DNA of 64,000 nucleotides from Microbacterium trichothecenolyticum. Its GTDB lineage: Bacteria > Actinomycetota > Actinomycetes > Actinomycetales > Microbacteriaceae. This document shows positions 1 to 8,390 of this stretch, piece by piece. The notes under the pieces were generated by a model. It was not told the DNA's origin, searched no databases, and was given only the letters and a program-made list of their open reading frames with translations. Each line of letters opens with the position of its first letter. Positions within the stretch are counted from its first letter, which is position 1. A program made the position numbers and the translations under genes. The stretch spans positions 248,001 through 312,000 of the forward strand of contig NZ_JYJA01000038.1 of NCBI RefSeq assembly GCF_000956465.1, read 5' to 3'.

Positions 1-1445
1 AGCTCACCTACGCGATCGCGAGCGACCCGTCGTCGCTCAACCCCATCAACGTCAGCGACCGCTGGGGCCTGACCGTCACGAACATCGTCTACTCGCCGCT
101 CGCGCGGGTCGAGGGCGACGGCACCGTCGTCAACGAGCTGGCCGAGTCCATCGAGCCCGCAGACGACGGCCTCTCGGTCACCGTCACGCTGAAGGACGGC
201 CTGAAGTGGTCCGACGGCGAGCCTCTCACCGCCGACGACGTCGTCTTCACCTACACGAACAAGGCGGTCCGCGAGAACGGCAACGCCGACCTGCTGTACG
301 TCGGCGACCAGCCCATCACCGCCGAGGCGACCGACGAGCGCACCGTGGTCTTCCACCTGCCGAGCGTCAGCGCCGCGGCCCTCAGCAACATCGCGACCGA
401 GACGTACATCATCCCCGAGCACGTGTACGGCGACGTGACCGACTTCTCGGTGACCGAGCTCGACCCGCTCGCGGTCGGTTCGGGCCCGTACACGCTCACC
501 GAGTACGAGCGCGGCCAGTACCTCACGTTCGAGGCGAACGAGAACTACTACGGTGAGGCGCCGCAGATCCCGGAGCTGACGCTGCGCATCGTCTCGGACT
601 CGAACACGACCAAGACGGCGCTGCAGACCGGTGAGGTCGACGCGTCGTTCGCCACGCCCGACCAGATCACCGAGCTCGAGGGCGCGGGCCTGAACGTCTA
701 CCCGTACGCCGAGGGGCGCGTGGCCTACCTGGGCCTCAACGCCGCGAAGCTCACCGACCCGAAGGTCCGCCAGGCGATCTTCTTCGCCCTGAGCCGCGAC
801 GACATCAACACGGCCGCGTTCCTCAGCGACGACTACTACGAGAACGCGTACACGATCCTTCCGCCGAGCAACGCGTTCGCGACCGAGGACGTCGAGAAGT
901 ACGAGCAGGACACGGATGCCTCGGCAGCCCTCCTCGAGGAGGCCGGCGTCTCCGACCTCTCGTTCACGCTCGCGTACGCCGGGGCCGACCCCGCGCAGAA
1001 GACCGAGGCGACCCTGATCCAGCAGCAGCTGAAGGACGCCGGCATCACGGTGGAGCTCGCGGGCATCGAGCCCGCCGCGGTCTTCGAGGAGATCCAGAAG
1101 GGCGCCGACTCGCAGTACGACGCGTTCCTGGGCGGCTACATCATGGGCCAGGATCCCGACGCGTACAGCCTGCTGTACCGCACGGGCGCCTCGGCGAACT
1201 ACTTCTCGTACTCGAACCCGGCCACGGACGCGCTGTTCGACCAGGGCGCGGTCGAGCTCGACCCCGAGGCCCGCAAGGCGATCTACGCCGACCTGCAGGC
1301 GCAGATCGCCGAGGACGCGGTGGTCTTCCCGCTGGCCGACAACCTCAAGATCCTCGCCGTGAACCCGCGGATCGGCGGCGTCGAGGACGCCAAGCTGGTC
1401 CCGATCTATACGTTCGAGAACTTCGGGCTCCTCACCGAGCAGTGA
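1..1445 (+). CDS. ABC transporter substrate-binding protein, family 5 (peptide/nickel type), 5' end missing
   Basis: The reading frame is already open at base 3 and ends at TGA 1443-1445, giving 480 visible codons; the start, signal peptide and lipobox lie left of the window. Visible features fit the SBP_bac_5 family: an early stretch reading SDPSSLNPINVSD, a conserved LKDGLKWSDGEPLTADDV segment, and later GSGPYTLTEYERGQYL and VRQAIFFALSRDDI. Such proteins are lipid-anchored outside the membrane and deliver oligopeptides, or sometimes other solutes, to a two-permease, two-ATPase importer. The four genes after it (1551-5129) are exactly that set, so one importer operon is likely. The substrate cannot be told from sequence; family 5 members also bind nickel chelates, heme precursors or sugars. 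Confidence 0.93.
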   Translation, partial: LTYAIASDPSSLNPINVSDRWGLTVTNIVYSPLARVEGDGTVVNELAESIEPADDGLSVTVTLKDGLKWSDGEPLTADDVVFTYTNKAVRENGNADLLYVGDQPITAEATDERTVVFHLPSVSAAALSNIATETYIIPEHVYGDVTDFSVTELDPLAVGSGPYTLTEYERGQYLTFEANENYYGEAPQIPELTLRIVSDSNTTKTALQTGEVDASFATPDQITELEGAGLNVYPYAEGRVAYLGLNAAKLTDPKVRQAIFFALSRDDINTAAFLSDDYYENAYTILPPSNAFATEDVEKYEQDTDASAALLEEAGVSDLSFTLAYAGADPAQKTEATLIQQQLKDAGITVELAGIEPAAVFEEIQKGADSQYDAFLGGYIMGQDPDAYSLLYRTGASANYFSYSNPATDALFDQGAVELDPEARKAIYADLQAQIAEDAVVFPLADNLKILAVNPRIGGVEDAKLVPIYTFENFGLLTEQ

Positions 1446-1450
1446 GTCAC

Positions 1451-1488
1451 CGACGTCACGGGTCCCGGCGACGGGGCCCGTGACGTCG
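1451..1488 (+). terminator. Strong intercistronic hairpin after the binding-protein gene
   Basis: Arms 1452-1466 and 1473-1487 pair over 15 positions with one T-G wobble around the loop GGCGAC, and 1451/1488 add another pair. It begins six bases after the binding-protein stop and ends 63 bases before the next gene of the same operon. There is no T tract. The position suggests a partial terminator or 3' stabiliser that lets the binding protein be made in excess over the membrane parts; this is inference. Confidence 0.6.
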
Positions 1489-1550
1489 TCGTGTGTCCGG
1501 CGGGCGCTGCGCGGCAGCATCCGCCGAACACAGCCCGTGAAAGGAGAACG

Positions 1551-2510
1551 ATGGCGGTCTACATCCTCCGCCGCCTGCTGCAGGTCGTGCCGATGCTGCT
1601 GCTCGTGACGTTCGTCGTCTTCGCGCTGCTGCACGCGGCGCCTTACGACGTCGTCGACACCATCACGACACCGCAGATGTCGGAGGAGACCAAGGCCGCC
1701 ATGCGCGAGCGGTACGGCCTCGACCAGCCCATCGTGGTGCAGTACGGACTGTGGCTCGCCAACGTGCTGCAGGGCGACTTCGGCTACTCGCTCGCGAGCC
1801 GGCACTCGATCGCCGAGGAGCTGGCCGCGCGCATCCCCAACACGATCATGCTCGTGGCTCCCGCATACCTCGCGGCGCTGCTGCTCGCGGTGGTGCTCGG
1901 CCTCATCGCCGGTTCGCGCCGCGGCACCGTCGTCGACAAGGCCATCGACGGCCTGGCGGGGATCGGCATCGCGACGCCGTCATTCTGGTTCGCACTGCTC
2001 GTGATCTACGTCTTCGGGTACCAGCTGCGCTGGTTCCCGATCATCGGCATGCACTCGGTCGGCAAGCAGGGCGACCCCGTCGACTTCCTCATGCACTTCG
2101 TCATGCCGTTCCTGGTGCTCGTGGTCGCGTTCTTCCCCGAGCTCGCGCGGTACGTGCGCTCGGCGACGATCAGCCAGTTCTCGCAGGACTACGTGCTCGT
2201 GCAGCGCGGGTTCGGCGCCTCGCGTCGCCAGGTGCTGACGCGCCACGTCGGCCGCAACGTGATGCTGCCGATCATCACGCAGCTGGGCCTCGCCCTTCCC
2301 ATCCTCGTCACCGGTGCGATCGTGACCGAGTCGATCTTCGGCTGGCCCGGGATCGGCCCCTACTTCCTCACCGCCACGCGGAGCCTCGACTACCCCGTCG
2401 TGCTCGCGGTCCTGCTGCTGTCGGCGGTGCTCGTGATCGTCGGAAACCTCATCGCCGACGTGCTGTACGTCGTCGTCGACCCGCGCATCCGGATCGGAGC
2501 GGGCTCGTGA
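1551..2510 (+). CDS. ABC transporter permease, DppB/OppB type
   Basis: This 319-residue inner-membrane permease starts at ATG 1551, ten bases after AAGGAG at 1541; a longer in-frame opening upstream has no ribosome site. The protein starts MAVYILRRLLQVVPMLLLVT, the usual DppB N-terminal anchor. Further membrane segments lie around residues 100-120, 143-158, 182-197, 245-262 and 285-305. The cytoplasmic EAA-type loop that touches the ATPase is at about 212-240, ending in NVMLP. It should pair with the permease that overlaps its 3' end (GTG 2507 within the stop region) and be powered by the ATPases at 3385 and 4212. Substrate specificity is not visible. Confidence 0.93.
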   Translation: MAVYILRRLLQVVPMLLLVTFVVFALLHAAPYDVVDTITTPQMSEETKAAMRERYGLDQPIVVQYGLWLANVLQGDFGYSLASRHSIAEELAARIPNTIMLVAPAYLAALLLAVVLGLIAGSRRGTVVDKAIDGLAGIGIATPSFWFALLVIYVFGYQLRWFPIIGMHSVGKQGDPVDFLMHFVMPFLVLVVAFFPELARYVRSATISQFSQDYVLVQRGFGASRRQVLTRHVGRNVMLPIITQLGLALPILVTGAIVTESIFGWPGIGPYFLTATRSLDYPVVLAVLLLSAVLVIVGNLIADVLYVVVDPRIRIGAGS

Positions 2511-3388
2511 CCACCACCCCCACCACCACCCCGAACGTCGCAGCGGTCGTCGACGCCACCACGCTCGTGCACCGCACGCGCTCGTTCCGCTCGGTCTCGG
2601 CCCTGCTTGCGATCGCGTTCCTGGCCGTCGTGGGCCTGACCGCGCTCCTCGCGCCGCTGCTGCCGCTGGACCCGTCGACCACCGACCTCGCCATCCGGTG
2701 GCAGCCCCCGAGCGCCGCGCACTGGTTCGGCACCGACGAGCTCGGCCGCGACTACTTCTCACGGGTCGTCTACGGCGCGCGCATCTCGCTGACCGTGGGC
2801 ATCCTCGCGATGGCCGCCGCGACCGCCATCGGCGTCATGGTCGGGCTCATCGCCGGCTACGCCGGCGGACGCGTCGACGACGCCCTCATGCGGTTCGTCG
2901 ACTTCCTCTCCTCCATCCCGTGGATGGTGCTCGTGATCGTCGCGAGCGTCTTCCTCAAGCCGGGCCTGTGGACGATCATCTTCGTGATCGGCGTCTTCTC
3001 GTGGATGGCGACCGCACGCCTCGTGCGCGCCGAGACCCTCACCCTCCGCGAGCGGGCGTTCGTCCGCTACGCCCGCTACATCGGCGTGCGGCGCGAGCTC
3101 GTGATGTGGCGCCACGTCGTGCCCGATGCGGCGCCGACGATCATCGTCGCCGCGACGGCGAGCATCTCGACCGCGATCCTCACCGAGTCGGCGCTCAGCT
3201 TCCTCGGGCTGGGGATCCAGCCGCCGATGGCGTCGTGGGGGAGCCTGCTCGAGAGCGCACAGGGAAGCCTCCAGACCGCGCCGTACCTCGCGCTCATCCC
3301 CGGTGTGCTGATCCTGCTCACCGTGCTGTCGTTCAACGTGCTGGGCGACGCGCTGCGTCAGTCGGTCAGCGAAGGAGGAGCGTCATGA
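2507..3388 (+). CDS. ABC transporter permease, DppC/OppC type
   Basis: The GTG start at 2507 overlaps the previous stop by four bases, so the two permeases are probably translationally coupled. The product is 293 residues with a Thr-rich cytoplasmic tail, a first membrane segment at about 30-53, the DppC hallmark HWFGTDELGRD at 73-82, and four to five more membrane spans. Its EAA loop is near 181-211. It is the second half of the membrane channel of the importer whose other parts flank it. The 3' end overlaps the ATPase start by four bases. Length and motifs are normal for the family. Confidence 0.93.
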   Translation: MTTTPTTTPNVAAVVDATTLVHRTRSFRSVSALLAIAFLAVVGLTALLAPLLPLDPSTTDLAIRWQPPSAAHWFGTDELGRDYFSRVVYGARISLTVGILAMAAATAIGVMVGLIAGYAGGRVDDALMRFVDFLSSIPWMVLVIVASVFLKPGLWTIIFVIGVFSWMATARLVRAETLTLRERAFVRYARYIGVRRELVMWRHVVPDAAPTIIVAATASISTAILTESALSFLGLGIQPPMASWGSLLESAQGSLQTAPYLALIPGVLILLTVLSFNVLGDALRQSVSEGGAS

Positions 3389-4215
3389 CATCGGCGAGCG
3401 ACGTGCTGCTCAGCGTCGACGGGCTCGACGTCGACCTGCCCGGGCGCACCGGCGGCCGCGTGACAGTGCTCGACGACGTCTCGTTCGACGTCCCGCGCGG
3501 GCGCGTGGTGGGCATCGTCGGCGAGTCGGGCTCAGGCAAGACGATGCTGCTGCGGGCGCTCATGGGGATCCTCCCCGACGGCGCGGACCGTGAGTGGCGC
3601 CGCGTGCTCCTCGACGGGGAGGACGTCACGTCTTCGAGCCGGCGCCTGCCGGCGGCCATGGTCTTCCAGGACCCGATGACCTCGTTCAACCCGCTCGTGC
3701 GGATCGGCGCGCATCTGACCGAGGTGGCGCGGCGCTTCCAGAAGGTGGGAAGGCGCCAGGCGACCGCGCTCGCACGCGAGGCGCTCGCCGCGGTGCGCAT
3801 CCCCGACCCCGGTCGCGTGCTGTCGCGGTATCCGCACGAGCTCTCGGGTGGCATGCGCCAGCGGGCCTTGATCGCGATGGCCCTGCTCGCGCAGCCCGAG
3901 CTGCTCCTCGCCGACGAGCCGACGACGGCGCTCGACGCCACGATCCAGGCGCAGATCCTGGCGCTGCTGCGCACCCTCCAGGCCGAGCGGTCGCTCACCG
4001 TGCTCATCGTGACGCACGACCTCGGAGTGGTCGCCGCGGTCTGCGACGACGTGCTCGTGATGAAGGACGGCCGCTTCGTCGAATCGGGCGAGGTGGATCG
4101 CGTCTTCCGCGAGCCGCGGCATCCGTACACGAAGGAATTGCTGGATGCTGCGCCCGACGCTCCCGCCGAGCTCGGCGCGGCCGCGACCGGCGACGAGGGA
4201 GGAACGCACGCATGA
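3385..4215 (+). CDS. ABC transporter ATP-binding protein, DppD/OppD type
   Basis: The ATG at 3385 overlaps the permease stop (ATGA) and follows GAAGGAGGAG at 3371. The 276-residue product carries Walker A GESGSGKT (46-53), Q-loop Q95, signature LSGGMRQ (153-159), Walker B LLLADEPT (173-180) and the switch His211, followed by HPYTKELLDA near 246-255, typical of the oligopeptide subfamily. It lacks the longer C-terminal extension that holds the Cys cluster in DppD homologues, so it is slightly short (276 against about 320 residues). It would dimerise with the next protein to drive import. Confidence 0.93.
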   Translation: MTSASDVLLSVDGLDVDLPGRTGGRVTVLDDVSFDVPRGRVVGIVGESGSGKTMLLRALMGILPDGADREWRRVLLDGEDVTSSSRRLPAAMVFQDPMTSFNPLVRIGAHLTEVARRFQKVGRRQATALAREALAAVRIPDPGRVLSRYPHELSGGMRQRALIAMALLAQPELLLADEPTTALDATIQAQILALLRTLQAERSLTVLIVTHDLGVVAAVCDDVLVMKDGRFVESGEVDRVFREPRHPYTKELLDAAPDAPAELGAAATGDEGGTHA

Positions 4216-5129
4216 GCGACCTGACCCCGACCCGCACGGCCGATCTCGTCGACGTGCGCGGGCTCGTCAAGACCTTCCCGCAGCGAAACGCGTGGGGGCG
4301 CACGACCGGCACGACTCGCGCCGTCGACGGGATCGACCTGACCATCCGCCGCGGCGAGACGCTGGCGCTCGTGGGGGAGTCCGGCAGCGGCAAGTCGACG
4401 CTCGGGCGCTGCATCCTCCAGATGGACGAGCCCACGAGCGGCACCGTCACGTACGAGGGCGTCGACCTCACGGCGCTGCCCCGCGCGAAGCGCGCGCCGT
4501 ACCACCGCTCGATGCAGGTGATCTTCCAGGACCCGTTCTCGTCCCTCAACCCGCACCGGACCGCACTCCAGAACGTGATGGAGCCGCTGACCGTGCTCGC
4601 TCCTGACTCCGATCCGCGGCCCCGCGCCATCGAGGCGCTCGCCGCCGTGGGGATCGACGGCGACGCCGTCAACCGCCGGCCGCGCGCGTTCTCGGGCGGT
4701 CAGCGCCAGCGCATCGTGATCGCCCGCGCGATCGCCGTGCGGCCTGGCTTCGTCGTCTGCGACGAGCCGCTGTCGGCGCTCGACATGTCGATCCAAGCGC
4801 AGGTGACCGACCTCCTGCTGCGGCTGCAGCGCGAGCTGGAGCTCACCTACCTGTTCATCTCCCACGACCTGTCCGTGGTACGAGAGATCGCGACGCGCAC
4901 CGCCGTCATGAACCGCGGGCGCATCGTCGAGCTCGGTCCCACCGCGGAGGTCTTCGCCTCACCGCACCACCCGTACACGCGGCACCTGCTCGACGCGGCG
5001 CTGTCGACCGACCCGGCGCAGGCGCGCCGCCGCCTCGAGCGCATCTCCGCGCGCCCCGAGCCGGTCGGCCTCGAGCCCGACGGCACCGCGCTCGCCGAGG
5101 TCACGCCCGGCCACTTCGTGCTCCGCTGA
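4212..5129 (+). CDS. ABC transporter ATP-binding protein, DppF/OppF type
   Basis: Again coupled by an ATGA overlap (start 4212). The product has 305 residues: Walker A GESGSGKS (55-62), signature FSGGQRQ (160-166), Walker B FVVCDEP (180-186) and switch His218, then the oligopeptide-family tail around HHPYTRHLLDAAL. The insert RNAWGRTTGTTRAVDG before Walker A matches OppF/DppF rather than DppD. It is the last gene of the importer operon; two hairpins follow before the convergent gene at 7449-5293. Confidence 0.93.
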   Translation: MSDLTPTRTADLVDVRGLVKTFPQRNAWGRTTGTTRAVDGIDLTIRRGETLALVGESGSGKSTLGRCILQMDEPTSGTVTYEGVDLTALPRAKRAPYHRSMQVIFQDPFSSLNPHRTALQNVMEPLTVLAPDSDPRPRAIEALAAVGIDGDAVNRRPRAFSGGQRQRIVIARAIAVRPGFVVCDEPLSALDMSIQAQVTDLLLRLQRELELTYLFISHDLSVVREIATRTAVMNRGRIVELGPTAEVFASPHHPYTRHLLDAALSTDPAQARRRLERISARPEPVGLEPDGTALAEVTPGHFVLR

Positions 5130-5136
5130 CCGAGGA

Positions 5137-5171
5137 GGGGACGGATGCTGCGGCCCGCAGCATCCGTCCCC
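5137..5171. terminator. Bidirectional hairpin between convergent genes
   Basis: A near-perfect palindrome: 17-base arms 5137-5153 and 5155-5171 are exact reverse complements, so about 15 pairs can form around a small loop. It starts eight bases after the importer operon stop. Being symmetrical, it can also stop transcripts arriving from the minus strand. No T tract follows, which is usual in very G+C-rich actinobacteria. Confidence 0.7.
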
Positions 5172-5220
5172 TTCCGTCGTCGTTGCTGCCCGGTGTCGCC
5201 CCGGGTTCGGGGCGCAGATT

Positions 5221-5255
5221 CTCCGTCGGGGCGCAGAACGTGCGCCCCGACGGAG
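5221..5255. terminator. Second hairpin between convergent genes
   Basis: Fifteen perfect base pairs (5221-5235 with 5241-5255) close a five-base loop GAACG. It sits 38 bases before the end of the minus-strand phosphohexomutase gene and probably terminates that transcript, while the hairpin at 5137 serves the plus-strand operon. Confidence 0.7.
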
Positions 5256-5292
5256 GAATTGGGCCCCAAACGCGAGGAGACGGGGACCGAGG

Positions 5293-7449
5293 TCAGCCGC
5301 CGTACTCGCCCAGCAGAGCGCGCGCGCCGTCGGCAAGCGCGGCGATGCGCGCGGCGGCGTCCTCGCGGGACTCGCCGCGCACGTCGAGGTACAGCTTGAG
5401 TTTGGGCTCGGTGCCGCTCGGGCGCACGATGACGCGCGAGCCGTCGGCGAGCCACAGGCGCAGCACGTCGCCGGGCGGCAGGTCGTCGACGCCGTCGAGC
5501 AGGTCGTCGATGCGGTCGACCGCGACGTCGCCGACGGATGACGGGTGCCGCTCCCGCAGCGCCGCCATGATCCGGGCGATCTGCGACACGTCCTCGACGC
5601 GGATCGAGACCTGGTCGCTCGCGAACGCGCCGAACTGCTCGTCGAACTCGGTCAGCAGATCGGCCAGCGTCGCGCCCCGGCCGCGGGCCTCCGCCACCAT
5701 GCCCAGCATCGCGACGGCCGCCGAGATGCCGTCCTTGTCGCGCACGGTCCCGGGGTTCACGAGGTAGCCGAGCGCCTCCTCGAATCCGAAGACGATGCCC
5801 GGTGCGCGCGAGATCCACTTGAACCCGGTGAGCGTCGCGTGGAAGTCGAGACCGTAGTGCTGGGCGACCGCTTCGAGGCCGGGCGACGACACCAGCGAAC
5901 ACGCGAGCGAGGCACCTTCGGCGGCTCCGTCGGCAGTCGCGAGCCGGCCGGCGCGCCAGCCGAGCAGCAGGCCGATCTCGTTGCCCGTGAGGCGGCGCCA
6001 GCCGCCCTCGGCGGACTCGTCCGGCAGGGCGACGGCCAGGCGGTCGGCGTCGGGGTCGTTCGCGATGACGAGCTCCGCACCCGCCTCGCGCGCGGCCTCG
6101 AACGCGAGGTCCATCGCGCCGGGCTCCTCGGGGTTCGGGAACGCGACGGTCGGGAAGGCGCCGTCGGGCTCGAGCTGGGCCGCGACCGGCACGGGCGCGG
6201 GGTAGCCCGCGGTCTCGAGGATGCGCGAGAGCGTCTCCCAGCCGACCCCGTGCATCGCCGTGTACACCCACGTGAGGCCCTCGGCGCCGGCGGGCGCGGG
6301 CGCGACGGCCGCGGTCGCGGCGACGTACTCGTCGACGACGCTCTCGGTGGCCAGCTCGAACCCGAGCGACCGCGGAACCGTGCTGATGTCGCCGGCCTCC
6401 GCCACGCGCGCGATGTGCGCGGCGATCTCGGCATCGGCGGGCGACACGATCTGCGATCCGTCGTCGGCGCCACCCAGGTACACCTTGTAGCCGTTGTCGT
6501 CGGGCGGGTTGTGGCTCGCCGTCACCATGACGCCCGCCGCGGCGCCGAAATGGCGCACGGCGAACGCCAGCACCGGCGTCGGCAGCAGCCGCGGCATGAG
6601 GATCGCTCGAAGCCCCGCCCCGGCGAAGATCTCGGCCGAGTCGCGCGCGAACACGTCGGAGTTGCGGCGCCCGTCGTAGCCGATCACGACGATCGGGGCG
6701 TCATCGAGGATTCCGGGCACCTCGGGCCCCTCGGCCTCCAGCGCGTCGGCCGACGGCGCGTGGGTCAATTCGGGCGCCGACGGCTCCGCGAGTTCAGCTG
6801 CACCGGATGCTTCGCCTTCAACGTCCTGCGCGGCGTCCGAGGTCGCGCCGGCATCGTCGCTGCGATCTCCGGCCTCGACGTCGGCGGCATCGGCATCGGC
6901 CTCGGCCTCGGCATCGGCCCCGGTGTCGGTCGGCGCCTCCGCGCCGTCGAGTACCCGGCTCGCGGGCTCGTCGCCAGGATCCGCGGGGGCGTCATCTCCC
7001 GATGCACCATCGCCCGATCCCGCAGGCGCGACCGCGACCGCGTCGTCCGCTGCGCCGTCGTGGGCGGCGGTCGCGGCATCCGTGCCCGCATGCGACCCGG
7101 CCTCCGCGCCCACCGGCGGGAGTCCCGCCTGCTCGCGCACGTACGCCGCCAGTCCTGCGGCGGCCTGCGCGACGAGCACACGGTTCATGCGGTTGCTGCC
7201 GGCGCCGAGGGCGCCGCGCAGTCCTGCGGTCCCGAAGGCGAGGCGGGCCGAGAAGCGGTCCTCGAGGTCCTCGATCGCGGCGGGGTTGCCCGATTCGGCG
7301 GCCTCGATCAGCGCGCGCAGCTCGGCGCGCGTCTCGCCGTCGGGGTCCTGTGCGAGCCACGCGTGCGCGCGCGCGAGGACGCCGGTGGCGGCACCCGTCT
7401 CCGTCGACACCTCGTCGGGAGCCGGCTCCTGCACTTCCCCGCCGTTCAC
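5293..7449 (-). CDS. pmmB: Phosphohexomutase (phosphomannomutase/phosphoglucomutase) with large disordered insert
   Basis: Alpha-D-phosphohexomutase that should interconvert hexose 1- and 6-phosphates and so feed GDP-mannose or UDP-glucose synthesis. All catalytic parts are present in the 718-residue product: TAGLRG near 74-79, phosphoserine loop TASHNP (310-315), metal loop DPDADR (465-470), sugar loop EEALGY (557-562) and phosphate loop RPSGTEPK (676-683). Family members usually have about 550 residues; the excess is an Ala/Asp/Glu/Gly-rich, probably unfolded segment at about 110-250, between the first catalytic elements. GTG 7449 overlaps the upstream phosphorylase stop by four bases, so the two are coupled. 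In mycobacteria the same pair is deoD-pmmB. Mannose versus glucose preference is not decidable here. Confidence 0.9.
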   Translation of the reverse strand: MNGGEVQEPAPDEVSTETGAATGVLARAHAWLAQDPDGETRAELRALIEAAESGNPAAIEDLEDRFSARLAFGTAGLRGALGAGSNRMNRVLVAQAAAGLAAYVREQAGLPPVGAEAGSHAGTDAATAAHDGAADDAVAVAPAGSGDGASGDDAPADPGDEPASRVLDGAEAPTDTGADAEAEADADAADVEAGDRSDDAGATSDAAQDVEGEASGAAELAEPSAPELTHAPSADALEAEGPEVPGILDDAPIVVIGYDGRRNSDVFARDSAEIFAGAGLRAILMPRLLPTPVLAFAVRHFGAAAGVMVTASHNPPDDNGYKVYLGGADDGSQIVSPADAEIAAHIARVAEAGDISTVPRSLGFELATESVVDEYVAATAAVAPAPAGAEGLTWVYTAMHGVGWETLSRILETAGYPAPVPVAAQLEPDGAFPTVAFPNPEEPGAMDLAFEAAREAGAELVIANDPDADRLAVALPDESAEGGWRRLTGNEIGLLLGWRAGRLATADGAAEGASLACSLVSSPGLEAVAQHYGLDFHATLTGFKWISRAPGIVFGFEEALGYLVNPGTVRDKDGISAAVAMLGMVAEARGRGATLADLLTEFDEQFGAFASDQVSIRVEDVSQIARIMAALRERHPSSVGDVAVDRIDDLLDGVDDLPPGDVLRLWLADGSRVIVRPSGTEPKLKLYLDVRGESREDAAARIAALADGARALLGEYGG
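6886..6927. repeat. Seven hexanucleotide repeats inside the phosphohexomutase insert
   Basis: On the plus strand, seven successive six-base units run GGCATC, GGCATC, GGCCTC, GGCCTC, GGCATC, GGCCCC, GGTGTC. On the coding strand they give the alternating Asp/Glu-Ala stretch at about residues 175-188. Six-base units keep the frame, so slippage here could lengthen or shorten the insert without breaking the gene. Confidence 0.8.
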
Positions 7450-8279
7450 AGCGCCCCGATCACGCGGGCCAGCAGCGACGAGATGACGGGCTCGGCGTTG
7501 CGGCCGGCCTCGAGCACCTCCTCGTGGCTGAGCGGGTGCTTCTGGATGCCCGCGGCCATGTTCGTGATGAGCGAGAAGCCGAGGATCTCCATGCCGGCCT
7601 GGCGCGCGGCGATAGCCTCGAGCGCGGTCGACATGCCGACGATGTGCCCGCCGAACGACTTGACCATCTGCACTTCGGCCGGCGTCTCGTACTGCGGTCC
7701 GCGGAACTGCGTGTACACGCCCTCGTCGAGGCTCGCGTCGATGGATCGCGCGAGGTCGCGAAGTCGCCGCGAATACAGGTCGGTGAGATCGATGAAGGTC
7801 GCGCCCTCGAGCGGGGTGTCGCCCGTCAGGTTGATGTGGTCGCTGATCAGAACCGGGCGCCCCGGGTGCCAGGTGTTCTTGATGCCGCCGGCGCCGTTCG
7901 TGAGCACCATCGTCTGCACGCCGGCGGCGGCGGCGGTGCGCACACTGTGCACCACGCGGCGGACGCCGTACCCCTCGTAGTAGTGGGTGCGGGCGCCGAT
8001 CACGAGCACGCGGCGGCCCTTCGGCGTGACGACGCTGCGAAGGGTTCCGACATGGCCGGTGAGAGCCGGGGCGCTGAAGCCGGTCACCGCGGTGGCGGGG
8101 AACGTCGAGGTCGTCTCTCCGAGGAGCTCCGCGGCCTTTCCCCAGCCGCTGCCGAGCGTGAGCGCGATGTCGTGACGCTCGACGCCGGTGATGCGGGCGA
8201 TGTCCTCCGCGGCGGCGGCGGCGACCGCGAACGGGTCGGCCGTGGGGTCGTCGAGAGGATTGCCGGTGGTGTCTGACAT
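7446..8279 (-). CDS. deoD: Purine nucleoside phosphorylase, trimeric type
   Basis: Splits purine nucleosides with phosphate into base and (deoxy)ribose 1-phosphate, in the cytoplasm, for purine salvage. The 277-residue product shows the phosphate-binding LGSGWG (42-47), RTHYYEG (97-103), TNGAGGI (127-133), base-site FRGPQYETPAE and the late NMAAGI, all typical of the roughly 270-residue trimeric enzyme. ATG 8279 is preceded by a TAAAGT -10 box only six bases upstream and no ribosome site, suggesting a leaderless mRNA. The following phosphohexomutase overlaps by four bases; together they would turn ribose or hexose phosphates toward central metabolism. Also called punA in some actinobacteria. 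Confidence 0.93.
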   Translation of the reverse strand: MSDTTGNPLDDPTADPFAVAAAAAEDIARITGVERHDIALTLGSGWGKAAELLGETTSTFPATAVTGFSAPALTGHVGTLRSVVTPKGRRVLVIGARTHYYEGYGVRRVVHSVRTAAAAGVQTMVLTNGAGGIKNTWHPGRPVLISDHINLTGDTPLEGATFIDLTDLYSRRLRDLARSIDASLDEGVYTQFRGPQYETPAEVQMVKSFGGHIVGMSTALEAIAARQAGMEILGFSLITNMAAGIQKHPLSHEEVLEAGRNAEPVISSLLARVIGAL

Positions 8280-8285
8280 GGGACC

Positions 8286-8291
8286 ACTTTA
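8286..8291 (-). promoter_or_regulatory. -10 box, leaderless start of the phosphorylase gene
   Basis: TAAAGT on the minus strand, six bases before ATG 8279. No purine-rich ribosome site lies between, so transcription probably begins at or next to the start codon. No convincing -35 box is seen. Confidence 0.55.
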
Positions 8292-8390
8292 GGAACGGAC
8301 GGCGACGAGGGCCAGCGAAGCCGCATCCGGGCGCATCCGGGAGTGTCGCAGTGTCGTCCGCGAGGCGCGCGGCAGGGGAGAATGGAATTC

